Source: Trebonia sp963737285
GTDB taxonomy: Bacteria; Actinomycetota; Actinomycetes; Streptosporangiales; Streptosporangiaceae
Length of the DNA stretch: 64,000 nt
Direction of reading: 5' to 3'
NCBI GenBank assembly: GCA_963737285.1
Contig: CAVTRT010000003.1
Coordinates: forward strand, 4,588,001-4,652,000
A model generated the notes under the pieces. That model searched no databases and was not told the DNA's origin. It saw nothing but the letters and a program-made list of their open reading frames with translations. Positions 8,895 to 16,353 of the stretch are shown piece by piece. Position 1 is the first letter of the stretch. Each line of letters opens with the position of its first letter. The translations under genes were made by a program, and so were the position numbers.

Positions 8895-9394
8895 CGGTGG
8901 TCCTCCTGTCCAAGACGGCGGGTCAGGGTCCGGAACGTCGCGGTGACGGGACCGAGCGGCGCCCACCCGTCGGGGTTGAGCCGCCAGTTCTTGCGGTCCC
9001 GGAACCAGGAATGAGGCTGCTCGCGACGCTCGATCGCGGCGGCCACGGCGTCGATCACGTGTATGAGCGCCCAGCACCAGCCAGCGGCCTCAGGCCCGTC
9101 CCGGTGGCTGGCCTGGCGCAGCACGCTGGTCAGGTACTCGAAGGCCAGGCGGAGGGCCTTGAACGGGTCATCCTTGGCCTGGTTGATCCGCGCGGCGTTC
9201 ACGGCCCCTCTCGGGGTCCTCCCCTGCAAGACCACACTCGGGGAAGGGGTATAATCACGCGCCCCCGTCGCATGCGTGCCCGTTGCGCGAGGCTGCGGCC
9301 CTGTTTCGAGTGCGCCTGGCCCCACAGGGGAGGGGCGACCGGGACGGGCCGGGAAGCCTGCCCCAGTCACGTTCTGGTCACGGGTTCCGGTCAT
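8891..9394 (-). CDS. Hypothetical AICE-operon protein
   Basis: The 167-residue product (MTGTRDQNVTGAGFPARPGRPS) has a disordered N-terminus and a helical C-terminal domain: VNAARINQAKDDPFKALRLAFEYLTSVLRQASHRDGPEAAGWCWALIHVIDAVAAAIERREQPHSWFRDRKNWRLNPDGW. The stop overlaps the next ATG as ATGA. The start at 9394 lies 8 bp after the stop of the preceding gene. I do not recognise the family. Confidence 0.6.
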   Translation of the reverse strand: MTGTRDQNVTGAGFPARPGRPSPVGPGALETGPQPRATGTHATGARDYTPSPSVVLQGRTPRGAVNAARINQAKDDPFKALRLAFEYLTSVLRQASHRDGPEAAGWCWALIHVIDAVAAAIERREQPHSWFRDRKNWRLNPDGWAPLGPVTATFRTLTRRLGQEDHR

Positions 9395-9401
9395 GGCAGC
9401 G

Positions 9402-10325
9402 TCACCGCGCCCCGTCGGCGGACGCCGCGGCAGCGCCGTCGAGGCGGGCCTTGACATCGGCGATGATCGGGGCGACCCGGGCGGTCTTGCCGCCGTACTT
9501 GTCGGTGTAGGCGCGGACGGTCAGGACCTTGCCCTCCGCCGCGAGCTCGTCGGCCAGGGCCTCGGCGAGCATCCGGATCTCATCGTCGGTGGCGGCCGGG
9601 CGGCGCATCGGGGAGACCGACGCCAGGGCGCCCGGGTCCTCCCCTGCGCCTGCTTCCCCGCCCGCCGAAGAGCCGGGCGGGAGGGCCGGCACAGGGGGCG
9701 TGCTCCCCGCCGTGAGTGCCACCGCGTTTCCCCCGGCAGCACCCGGGGCGTTGCCTGCCGCGTTTCCCGGGGTGATCACGAGGCTGTTTCCCCGCAGCGT
9801 TTCCCGGGCGGCGGGGCGGGCGTACCGGGCTGCGGCCGACGCGACGGCGGCGCGCCGCTGCCGCTCGGCCTCCCCGGCCTGCCACACGGCGAGGGCCGTC
9901 TTGCGGCTTCGGGCGAGCATCAGCACGCCGAGGAACGTCATCGCGGTCGCGTCGACCCCGACGCTGACGCCCAGCGCAGGCTCAAGGCCCATCACGGCCT
10001 TGAGGGTCTTAGTGCCTGCAGTCGCCGACACGTACATCAGGACGCCGGTCAGGACGAACAGCCATCCCTTCACCCAGTTGCCGGTCGGGATGGTGGCGGC
10101 CACGTGGGAGATGAACGCGCACAACAGGGGGACGGCGACGCCGATCATCACCGCGATCTGCTCCGGCAGGAGCTTGTCGCCGGTGGCCGGGCGGGTGTCG
10201 TGGTACACGTTCAGGGTGATCGACACGATCGCCGCGAGGACGATGGCGGCATAGGCGAAGAAGATAACGCTTCCCTCCACCAGCTGCGGTGGCACGTCAT
10301 CCTCGCGCATCGCGTTGTCAGTCAA
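9402..10325 (-). CDS. DUF2637/SpdB-like four-span membrane protein
   Basis: The first 150 residues hold four membrane helices (VIFFAYAAIVLAAIVSITLNV, QIAVMIGVAVPLLCAFISHVAA, GWLFVLTGVLMYVSA, ATAMTFLGVLMLA), the layout of DUF2637/SpdB2-type spread proteins of Streptomyces elements. A basic-acidic helix, a low-complexity GN-rich linker and a C-terminal domain (DDEIRMLAEALADELAAEGKVLTVRAYTDKYGGKTARVAPIIADVKARL) resembling a small winged-helix follow. Spread proteins are known to help plasmid movement between mycelial compartments. The ATG at 10325 is supported by an upstream AAAGGAAG-type site. Confidence 0.65.
   Translation of the reverse strand: MTDNAMREDDVPPQLVEGSVIFFAYAAIVLAAIVSITLNVYHDTRPATGDKLLPEQIAVMIGVAVPLLCAFISHVAATIPTGNWVKGWLFVLTGVLMYVSATAGTKTLKAVMGLEPALGVSVGVDATAMTFLGVLMLARSRKTALAVWQAGEAERQRRAAVASAAARYARPAARETLRGNSLVITPGNAAGNAPGAAGGNAVALTAGSTPPVPALPPGSSAGGEAGAGEDPGALASVSPMRRPAATDDEIRMLAEALADELAAEGKVLTVRAYTDKYGGKTARVAPIIADVKARLDGAAAASADGAR
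9726..9804 (-). repeat. Second cluster of GG(A/C)AAC motifs, opposite orientation
   Basis: The words GTTTCCC or GTTGCC occur on the plus strand at 9726, 9750, 9762, 9786 and 9799, mostly at multiples of 12 bp. On the minus strand they read GGGAAAC/GGCAAC. Here the motif lies in the coding sense (Gly-Asn dipeptides), opposite to the tract at 8737. Confidence 0.6.
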
Positions 10326-10457
10326 TCCGGGCTTCCTTTTCTCTTGGAAAGGACGAAACGAAAACGGCAGTCTTTATTCAGGGCAGACAATGTGGCGGAC
10401 GGGCTGCCTGCTGGCGGGCACTCCCCTTCCTCGGGGGCGCCCGCCAGCACGGCGCGG

Positions 10458-10658
10458 TCAGGCCCGGCCCACGCCCCGGTGGCGGCCGGCCAACTTCACC
10501 AGGACCGCGATCCCGGCGACGATCGCGGTGATCGCCGCGAACGTGGTGTTGTTCGGGTTGTGCGTCACCTCGCCGATCCCGACCGACAGGTACAGGGCAG
10601 CGATCAGGTACAGCGGGATGGCCACAGCGACCAGGACGGCCTTGAGGATGGGGTTCAT
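10458..10658 (-). CDS. Small two-span membrane protein (SpdA-like)
   Basis: The 66-residue protein MNPILKAVLVAVAIPLYLIAALYLSVGIGEVTHNPNN..TFAAITAIVAGIAVLVKLAGRHRG has two hydrophobic helices separated by a polar turn and a basic tail. Small proteins of this type cluster with transfer genes in actinomycete elements. The ATG at 10658 has a GGAAGGAGCAC ribosome site (minus strand). The gap 10,326-10,457 upstream of the next gene shows no gene. Confidence 0.6.
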   Translation of the reverse strand: MNPILKAVLVAVAIPLYLIAALYLSVGIGEVTHNPNNTTFAAITAIVAGIAVLVKLAGRHRGVGRA

Positions 10659-10729
10659 TGCGGTTGTGCTCCTTCCGAAGAGCGGACAGTGCGGTTTCTT
10701 GCAGTGACGTGCCTGGCAGCGCTGCCAGG

Positions 10730-10978
10730 TCAGGTGGTCCTCGTAGCGCGGCGGATCACCGACCGCACCCTGCCAGCGATGGTGAGGATGAGGGCGAGGA
10801 TGACGACCACCGCGGCGATCGCGCCGGGGCGGGTCGCGCTGCCGGCGGGGTCGGGGTGGGAGGTGAACGCGCTGATGAACGCGTGGATCGCCTTCGGCGA
10901 CTGCTCCAGGGCGGACAGCACGTCACCGAGGTAGCGGGTGGCGTAGGCCTCCCAGGCGGGGCTAGGGGTGGTGGTCAT
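10730..10978 (-). CDS. Small single-span membrane protein
   Basis: The 82-residue product MTTTPSPAWEAYATRYLGDVLSALEQSPKAIHAFISAFTSHPD has an amphipathic N-terminus and one C-terminal membrane helix (PGAIAAVVVILALILTIAGRVRSVIRRATRT) with a basic tail. The ATG at 10978 overlaps the stop of the tiny gene upstream as ATGA, which fixes the start. Function unknown; probably part of the transfer membrane complex by context. Confidence 0.55.
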   Translation of the reverse strand: MTTTPSPAWEAYATRYLGDVLSALEQSPKAIHAFISAFTSHPDPAGSATRPGAIAAVVVILALILTIAGRVRSVIRRATRTT

Positions 10979-11079
10979 CGCTGCCTCCAGCGAGGGTTGC
11001 GGCAGGCGAGAAGGGAGACCGCGACGGCGGTCACGACGGTGACGGTGATCGCCACGGCGCACGCGGCGAGACTGGTCAT
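10975..11079 (-). CDS. Tiny membrane peptide (34 residues)
   Basis: The ORF MTSLAACAVAITVTVVTAVAVSLLACRNPRWRQR is a single hydrophobic helix with a basic end. Its ATG at 11079 overlaps the stop of the upstream gene (11076) and its stop overlaps the next ATG at 10978, both in ATGA form. That double coupling is the main reason to believe it is translated. Confidence 0.5.
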   Translation of the reverse strand: MTSLAACAVAITVTVVTAVAVSLLACRNPRWRQR

Positions 11080-11630
11080 GGCCGCGCCCTGCTCATCGCG
11101 AGCACGGCAGCCGCCAGGTCACTGGCGTGGCGCTGCGCTGGCGGCCGGGACGCGGTGGCCTCGGCGTCCGCCAGGTCGTCCAGGACCGAGGCGGCCAGCT
11201 CGCCGAACCGCTGGGCCGCGTGCGCGAACGCCTGCCGGTACGCCCCGGCGCGCTCAGCCCGGATCGGCGACGTGAACAGCACGAGCCACGCGATGGTCTC
11301 CGGGGTCAGCGGTGCCGCGTCACGCGGGTCGTAGCCGAGGGTGCCCAGCAGGGTCATCGGCAACGTCCCGTCCAGCTGGCCGACCGCCAGCCATCCCTCG
11401 GCGAGGGCGGCGATCTCGGCGAGCTGCCCCGACATCAGGTACTCGCCGGACTCCCCAGCCGGGCAGGCGGCGGCACGCTGGGCGTAGGTCTCCGCGAGCT
11501 GGGCCATCAGCCCGGAACGCTGTGCTGGCGTGGTCACCGTGCGGGCCAGCTCATCGAGGATGACCTTGGCCTGCTCGTCCTGGTCCAGCTTGACCACCGG
11601 CCATGCGCCGGTGCGGGTGCGGAACCGCAT
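11076..11630 (-). CDS. Hypothetical helical AICE-operon protein
   Basis: The 184-residue protein starts MRFRTRTGAWPVVKLDQDEQAKVILDELARTVTTPAQRSGLMAQLAETYAQRAAACPAGESGEYLM and is almost wholly helical. The start at 11630 is supported by a strong GGAAAGGAGGTGGG ribosome site upstream (minus strand). It is the first of three overlapping genes ending at 10730. No domain is recognised. Confidence 0.6.
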   Translation of the reverse strand: MRFRTRTGAWPVVKLDQDEQAKVILDELARTVTTPAQRSGLMAQLAETYAQRAAACPAGESGEYLMSGQLAEIAALAEGWLAVGQLDGTLPMTLLGTLGYDPRDAAPLTPETIAWLVLFTSPIRAERAGAYRQAFAHAAQRFGELAASVLDDLADAEATASRPPAQRHASDLAAAVLAMSRARP

Positions 11631-11676
11631 CAGACCCACCTCCTTTCCATGCTCGTTCGGGTGACTGCCGCCGGGG

Positions 11677-11985
11677 TTAGCGGTGCAAGAGGCGGCCCGC
11701 GCTGCGCGCCAGCCGCCTCTTGGGCTGGGCCGACCCGTCCCGGAGCGGGGTCGCGAGGCGGGCCGGGTCTGGCTCTCCTCCGGCCGCCCCGAGGACGACA
11801 GCCGGAGGAGAGGCTTGCGGTGGGACGAGGCCTGGCAGTTCCAGGCCGCATTCAAGGGCAGTGCGGCAGGCGGCGCCGACGATCCTTGCCGCCTCGTCAG
11901 GACCCAGGTCGTCGCCCATGGCGTAGGCACAGGCGTCGCGGAGGAAGCGCAGGGCAACCGACTGCTGGCCGCTCACCGCCACCAC
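11677..11985 (-). CDS. Hypothetical small protein
   Basis: The coding-like part is VVAVSGQQSVALRFLRDACAYAMGDDLGPDEAARIVGAACRTALECGLELPGLVPPQASPPAVVLGAAGGEPDPARLATPLRDGS, about 102 residues. The GTG at 11985 directly follows GGAAGGAAC; in-frame sequence further upstream is Arg/Pro-rich and not protein-like. No family is recognised. The start could instead be the GTG at 11982 or 11976. Confidence 0.45.
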   Translation of the reverse strand: MVAVSGQQSVALRFLRDACAYAMGDDLGPDEAARIVGAACRTALECGLELPGLVPPQASPPAVVLGAAGGEPDPARLATPLRDGSAQPKRRLARSAGRLLHR

Positions 11986-12142
11986 GTTCCTTCCGGACAC
12001 GCGACGTAGCGGACAGGCTTGCGGGCGGCGGCCAGCCTCAGCCACCAGGCACGGCCTGTCGCCCGGCGGGGCCGGGGCAGGTTGCGGGCCGGAAGGCTTG
12101 GCGCAGGGCCGATGCCCGGCAGCGAGACTGCGAGTGCCATGA

Positions 12143-12751
12143 CTAGGCCTCCAGCGCTTCGAGCACGGGGGTGACGACATCGTTCATCGCGGTGACGAGG
12201 ACGGAGATCACGCCGCCCGCGAGCGCGGCCGCCTCGTCCGGTCCGGACGGTGCCGGCGGAAGATCGACCTCCAGCGGGAACTCAACCTTGATGGAGGCCA
12301 GCAGGTACCGGTCCTCGATCATGCCGTCGTCTGCCAGGTCGTAGTACCGCTCCGTGTCGAGGTACCGCTCGACCGGCCAGTTCCGCCAGGGTCGGCCGAG
12401 CTTCCAGTCCCCCGATGCCGCCAGCGGCGCCGGCCACGGGGCGACCAGTTCGGCGCGCCCCACGAGAGAGACGCGCGCCTGTGTCTGACTGGCAAGCGAG
12501 GCGGCCCGCACGCGGGGATGGCGGTGGAGGTAGGGCGGCGACATGACCGGTGGGCTGGCTGTCTCCCACGCGGCGACCGCGAACCACTGCGCGCGTGCCC
12601 GGTCCTCATCGTCAAGGAAGGTTCCGTCCCAGCACGCGGTGACCGGGGAGGACCGCAGGATGTACGTGCCGAAGCGGGTCACGCCGTTGCTGGCGTGCTC
12701 CCGGTCGTACTCGCGGTCAACCCGGAACGCGGCGTTGTCCGCCCAGCTCAT
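12143..12751 (-). CDS. Hypothetical AICE-operon protein
   Basis: The 202-residue protein starts MSWADNAAFRVDREYDREHASNGVTRFGTYILRSSPVTACWDGTFLDDEDRARAQWFAVAAWETA. Charged and aromatic segments (WKLGRPWRNWPVERYLDTERYYDLADDGMIEDRYLLASIKVEFPLEVDLPP) and a helical C-terminus follow. The ATG at 12751 overlaps the stop of the HTH gene upstream as ATGA. It looks like a genuine soluble protein but no family is recognised. Confidence 0.6.
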   Translation of the reverse strand: MSWADNAAFRVDREYDREHASNGVTRFGTYILRSSPVTACWDGTFLDDEDRARAQWFAVAAWETASPPVMSPPYLHRHPRVRAASLASQTQARVSLVGRAELVAPWPAPLAASGDWKLGRPWRNWPVERYLDTERYYDLADDGMIEDRYLLASIKVEFPLEVDLPPAPSGPDEAAALAGGVISVLVTAMNDVVTPVLEALEA

Positions 12752-13173
12752 CGCGTCACCGCCGCGAGCTCGGACAGGCCCTGCGTCTGCGGGGCGATCG
12801 AGGCCTGCCACCGGTCGGCGTACTCCCGCAGCGATGGGATCGACTTCCCAGACGCCAGGTCCGCGAGCATGCGGAGCACGAACGCCTTCGGGACCTGGAC
12901 CATCCGCTGGTGGGCACCCTCCCGGGCTGTGACCGACGGAAGGTCTCCCGCCGCGATCATCCGGTCGACGGTGTTCCTCGACCACCCGGTCAGCTCGCTG
13001 ACCTGCCCCGGCTTCAGCAAAGGCGGCAGGTCCGGACGGGTGTCGTCCACTGCGGGCTGCTGCGTGGCCAGTACCTCGGCCAGCAGCGCGCGCAGCATCG
13101 CCTGCAGCAGGCCCTGCTGCCCAGGCTCGTCACCTGCGGGCATGCCACGGCCAGCGCTACTCTGTTGCTGCAT
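12748..13173 (-). CDS. Helix-turn-helix protein, first gene of the transfer operon
   Basis: This 141-residue protein has LLKPGQVSELTGWSRNTVDRMIAAGDLPSVTAREGAHQRMVQVPKAFVLRML at about residues 52-105, a MerR/excisionase-like (HTH_17) winged helix. A Gln/Ala-rich N-terminus and a short C-terminal helix flank it. As the promoter-proximal gene of the 13-kb minus-strand operon and divergent from a GntR regulator, it could control replication, excision or the operon itself. Confidence 0.65.
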   Translation of the reverse strand: MQQQSSAGRGMPAGDEPGQQGLLQAMLRALLAEVLATQQPAVDDTRPDLPPLLKPGQVSELTGWSRNTVDRMIAAGDLPSVTAREGAHQRMVQVPKAFVLRMLADLASGKSIPSLREYADRWQASIAPQTQGLSELAAVTR

Positions 13174-13364
13174 CGAAACTCCTTCGATGACTAGGGGTCC
13201 CGGTGGTGCCTGGTTGGCGCTAGATCACCACCGGGGCCTTGCTGCTTTCCTGACAGCCTGGAGTACGTCTCCCGGACTGCACAGGGTTCACAAACGGCCC
13301 GAAGTTTCTCAAACCTCCCTAGCCTTGCCAGCTGACTGGCTGAGTCGGCTAGCTTGCCATGTGT

Positions 13365-13396
13365 ACGCTGAGACTAGTCGCGACTAGTCTCAGCGT
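13365..13396. repeat. Perfect 32-bp palindrome
   Basis: The half-site ACGCTGAGACTAGTCG is followed immediately by its exact reverse complement, with no spacer. The symmetry ends at both sides (T at 13364 faces C at 13397). Each half contains GACTAGTC, itself palindromic. A dimer or tetramer operator, or a cruciform-type replication/transfer site, are the obvious possibilities. Confidence 0.9.
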
Positions 13397-13464
13397 CGAG
13401 ACTGGCGCCGACTCGCGCGGCAACGGCGGAGGGCCACCGCTGGCCGGAGCGGCCACCGCGAGCT

Positions 13465-13478
13465 TTCTCTTAAGAGAA
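13465..13478. promoter_or_regulatory. Putative GntR operator 1
   Basis: TTCTCTTAAGAGAA is a perfect 14-bp palindrome and the most symmetric of three copies in this control region. GntR-family dimers bind such sites. It lies nearer the minus-strand operon. Confidence 0.55.
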
Positions 13479-13503
13479 TGCTGCACGCCAGGACAGTTGT
13501 CAA

Positions 13504-13516
13504 TCTCTTAGGAGAA
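13504..13516. promoter_or_regulatory. Putative GntR operator 2
   Basis: TCTCTTAGGAGAA matches the core of operator 1 with one base changed at the centre. It is 39 bp from operator 1, close to an integral number of helical turns. Confidence 0.5.
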
Positions 13517-13605
13517 ATAGGGAAGTAGGGATCCCTGGCAGTTCCCATGGGGGCTCATGCGCCTGGAGGGAACTCACGTCGCGCAGCCGGCCTGATGACG
13601 GGTAC

Positions 13606-13618
13606 TCTCTTAGGAGAA
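13606..13618. promoter_or_regulatory. Putative GntR operator 3
   Basis: TCTCTTAGGAGAA repeats operator 2 exactly, 102 bp further on and about 50 bp upstream of the GntR start. This position fits autoregulation of the regulator. Confidence 0.5.
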
Positions 13619-13669
13619 TGACCAGCCCTTGATGGTTGGCATCGACTCGGCCGTTAGGGGACTGTCGCG

Positions 13670-14494
13670 TTGCCTCCCAGGAACTCGCGCTATCCGGAGA
13701 TCGCTGCCCGACTAAGGCAGCGCGTCCTGGCCAGCGAGTGGACTCCAGGCAGCACGCTGCCGACGCTGGATCAGCTCGCGGCCGAGTACGGCGCCGACAA
13801 GAACACGATCTCCCGGGCAATCAACGAGATCCTGGAACCTGAGGGCCTAGTCTGGGCTGTGCCCAAGCGTGGGACGATCGTCCGGCACGGCATGGCCCGA
13901 CCGCACCGGTTGCGCGGCAACCTGGTGAAGAGGAACGTCGCCACCGACGGCCCGGGCTATAGCTGGCCTTCGGCATCGGGACAGGAGGTCTGGAAGCACC
14001 ACGTCCCGCCGACGGCCAAGTCAGAGAGTCTCGAAGACCCGCGCCTTGCCCGGCTTCTGAGGGTGGACGTGGGGAGCGAGATCCTGGTCAGGCACCGGGT
14101 GACGGGGCCAGAAGCAGAGCCGCCCTTCCAGATCAGCAACTCCTGGATACACCCCCGTGCCGCCGGCATTCCGGGCGTGGCCGGGGTCGCGCCAGGCCCC
14201 ATATCGGACTGGGTCTACCGCATCGAGAAGGCTGGCCATGGCCCCCTGTCATGGATGGAGTACCACCGCGCCAGGCTGCCCACCAAGGCTGAGGCGACCG
14301 AACTGCAGATCCCGGTCACTATGCCCGTGATGGAGATCGTCCGGGTCGGCCGTTCTGCTCTCGACGGGGATCCGGTAGAGGTCACCGAGTACGTGATCCC
14401 GAGTGACCGTGTCGAGACGGTCCACGAGCTGCACCGCGACGAGTCGGCCGCGTGGCCCTGGCCGGAAGACCAGAGCGACGAGCCTGCGGACTAG
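13670..14494 (+). CDS. GntR-family transcriptional regulator with UTRA domain (KorSA-like)
   Basis: The 274-residue protein starts at a TTG (read as Met) preceded by GGGGAC. Residues about 8-70 (YPEIAARLRQRVLASEWTPGSTLPTLDQLAAEYGADKNTISRAINEILEPEGLVWAVPKRGTIV) form a classic GntR winged helix. Residues about 110-265 match the UTRA ligand-binding fold (ILVRHRVTG, SNSWIHPR, WMEYHRARLPTKAEATELQIPVTMPVMEIVRVGRSALDGDPVEVTEYVIPSDR). KorSA-type GntR proteins repress transfer genes in pSAM2-like elements; the divergent operon and repeated operators fit that role. No in-frame ATG exists near the start. Confidence 0.8.
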   Translation: MPPRNSRYPEIAARLRQRVLASEWTPGSTLPTLDQLAAEYGADKNTISRAINEILEPEGLVWAVPKRGTIVRHGMARPHRLRGNLVKRNVATDGPGYSWPSASGQEVWKHHVPPTAKSESLEDPRLARLLRVDVGSEILVRHRVTGPEAEPPFQISNSWIHPRAAGIPGVAGVAPGPISDWVYRIEKAGHGPLSWMEYHRARLPTKAEATELQIPVTMPVMEIVRVGRSALDGDPVEVTEYVIPSDRVETVHELHRDESAAWPWPEDQSDEPAD

Positions 14495-15252
14495 CTCGCG
14501 TCCGCCAGGCTCGTCGCAGCCCCGAGCATCACTGGGGAACCGGCCCGCTCCTGCCAGGTGCCATCGGGCAGGTCAACGGCGATCACCGTGACGTTGTCCG
14601 GTGCACCGGCCTCGTGGGTCTCCCGAATCAGCGCCTCCACGGCCTGGTCGAGGTTGCCGATGCCAGTGAGCACCTCCCGGATCCTGTCCGCGCTGAGCAC
14701 ACCGCTGAGCCCGTCCGAGCAGATCAGGTACCGGTCGCCTGGAAGCGCCGTGCGGGGAGTGAGATCAGGTGACCAGCCAGGCCGCCTGTCGAGGAAGCGC
14801 ACAAGGTACTCGCCGATCTCTGGCGGCATGGGATTGGCCACGAGCTTGGACGTGACATGATCCTCGGTAAGCTGCCGCAGGATACCTGCCCGCAGGCGGT
14901 AAGCCCGCGAGTCACCGATGTTCCCGACGACCAGGTTACTTCCCGACCAGAACATCGCCGTCAGCGTGGACCCCATGCTGGCCAGGCCTGGCTCCGCCTG
15001 GACCCTCGCGGCTAGGCGGTCATTCGCCTCTCGGACTGCAGCCCCCAAGGTCGCAGTCATCAGCGCCGGGTCGCCAGAAGCAACGTCGAAGCTACGGATG
15101 GCGTCAATTACCGTAGCGCTGGCAATGTCCCCGCCGACGTGCCCACCCATGCCGTCCGCCACTGCACACAGCCAGCGGCCGACGTACGCCGAGTCCTCGT
15201 TCCGTTGCCGGACAAGGCCCATGCTCGTGGCGTACGCGACTTGCATCGACAT
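14491..15252 (-). CDS. PP2C-type serine/threonine protein phosphatase
   Basis: The 253-residue protein has all PP2C metal-binding motifs: RQRNEDSAYV, VADGMGGHVGGDIAS, LVVGNIGDSRAYRL, YLICSDGLSGVL and APDNVTVIAVDLP. It is a single soluble domain of standard length, like bacterial Stp/PrpC enzymes that reverse Hanks-kinase phosphorylation. It converges on and overlaps the GntR gene by 4 bp at the stop codons. No kinase is nearby, so the partner is unknown. Confidence 0.9.
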   Translation of the reverse strand: MSMQVAYATSMGLVRQRNEDSAYVGRWLCAVADGMGGHVGGDIASATVIDAIRSFDVASGDPALMTATLGAAVREANDRLAARVQAEPGLASMGSTLTAMFWSGSNLVVGNIGDSRAYRLRAGILRQLTEDHVTSKLVANPMPPEIGEYLVRFLDRRPGWSPDLTPRTALPGDRYLICSDGLSGVLSADRIREVLTGIGNLDQAVEALIRETHEAGAPDNVTVIAVDLPDGTWQERAGSPVMLGAATSLADAS

Positions 15253-15307
15253 GGCCGCTCAACTCCTTCGGGTTAGCCGGCATTGTCAGTACCCAGTGTT
15301 GCTGGAC

Positions 15308-16156
15308 TCAGCCACTGCCGAGGCTCCGAAGCAAGTCGCTAACCATGGCCACCGCTTCCTCGCCAACCAGGGCGGCTTCCATGCACCGGTCGAAGGCGGA
15401 GCGGTAAGTGGCAAGATCACGCTCTTCACGGAGATGCTGCTCACGCGTCATGGTCTCGACTAGGACGTAGGGGTCGTCGGGGATTTCGTAGATGGTGAAG
15501 CCGTTCGTGTACAGCACGGGGGCCTGGATGCGGAAGGGCAGCACGCGAATGTCGACGTTCGGCGCGTCCGCTACGCGCAAGATGCGGTCGTACTGGGCGG
15601 CCATCATCTCCGGCGGACCCGGGCGCCAGCGCAGCGCGCCCTCGGTGAGGATGAACTCGAAGCGCTTGCCCGGCGCGTATAGCGCGTCCTGCCGTTGCAT
15701 CCGGACGTTGACGGCCGCGGCTACGTCCTCTTCGCTGGCAGCACGCAGCATGGTGATCACGTCCTGGGCATAGGCAGAGGTCTGCAGAAGGCCGGGGATA
15801 ACGGCCGGCTGGAAGACGCGAACGACCGACGCCGTCGACTCGGCGACCCCGGCTTCCTCACTGCGAGCGGCGAGCGTCCCACGGCGCCCGGTCCACTGTC
15901 GGGTCTCGGTTGCCACGGACACGAGCAGTGCCGCCAGTTCCGGTCCCCGTTCGGGGTGTCCGGCCGCAGTAGCCCACGCTTCGACATCTTGCGGGGACGG
16001 CACCGTGCGGCCGTTCTCAATCTTGGACACCTTGCCCTGCGACCAGCCGAACGGCTCCCCAAAATGCTCAGCCGACAGCCCGGTGCCCAACCTGAGCTCC
16101 CGCAGCGCAGCGGCCAGTCGACGGCGCTCAGCGCTGGGGTGCTCTCTTGGCATCAT
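15308..16156 (-). CDS. XRE-family regulator with DUF5753 domain
   Basis: Residues about 8-65 (ERRRLAAALRELRLGTGLSAEHFGEPFGWSQGKVSKIENGRTVPSPQDVEAW) form the XRE HTH. The rest matches DUF5753, a putative ligand domain (VVRVFQPAVIPGLLQTSAYAQ, RMQRQDALYAPGKRFEFILTEGALRW, NVDIRVLPF, YVLVETMTREQHLREERDLATYRSAFDRCMEAAL). The length of 282 is normal. It is divergent from the DUF6879-DUF397 pair, the standard actinobacterial arrangement in which this family usually pairs with DUF397 proteins. Confidence 0.9.
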   Translation of the reverse strand: MMPREHPSAERRRLAAALRELRLGTGLSAEHFGEPFGWSQGKVSKIENGRTVPSPQDVEAWATAAGHPERGPELAALLVSVATETRQWTGRRGTLAARSEEAGVAESTASVVRVFQPAVIPGLLQTSAYAQDVITMLRAASEEDVAAAVNVRMQRQDALYAPGKRFEFILTEGALRWRPGPPEMMAAQYDRILRVADAPNVDIRVLPFRIQAPVLYTNGFTIYEIPDDPYVLVETMTREQHLREERDLATYRSAFDRCMEAALVGEEAVAMVSDLLRSLGSG

Positions 16157-16353
16157 CGGGCGGGTTCGCCTTTCAACGTGGACCGGAAGTGATCTTCCGA
16201 TCGATGCTAGTCCTTGTAGTCGCGGACTCCTATCTCACATGGGCGACTAGTCTGGTCAAAGTCTTCCCTAATCGCCCTTCGCGCGTTAGCGTAGGGATCA
16301 GAGCACAGAGAGCCACTACGTGAGGGCGCCGTGGGCCACTGAGGGGCACCGAC
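16157..16353. promoter_or_regulatory. Divergent promoter region of the XRE and DUF6879 genes
   Basis: This 197-bp spacer contains GCGACTAGTCTGG at 16243-16255. It shares the 11-mer GCGACTAGTCT with the arms of the 32-bp palindrome at 13365. A related GTAGTCGCGGACTCC lies just before it. It may hold operators for the XRE protein, but this is inference. Confidence 0.4.

Larger units (their letters stand above)
13174..13669. promoter_or_regulatory. Divergent control region of the AICE-like operon
   Basis: This 496-bp gene-free stretch separates the minus-strand operon from the plus-strand GntR gene. It holds a perfect 32-bp palindrome (13365-13396) and three near-identical TCTCTTARGAGA sites (13465, 13504, 13606). 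I do not see convincing -35/-10 pairs that I could place with confidence. Confidence 0.6.
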
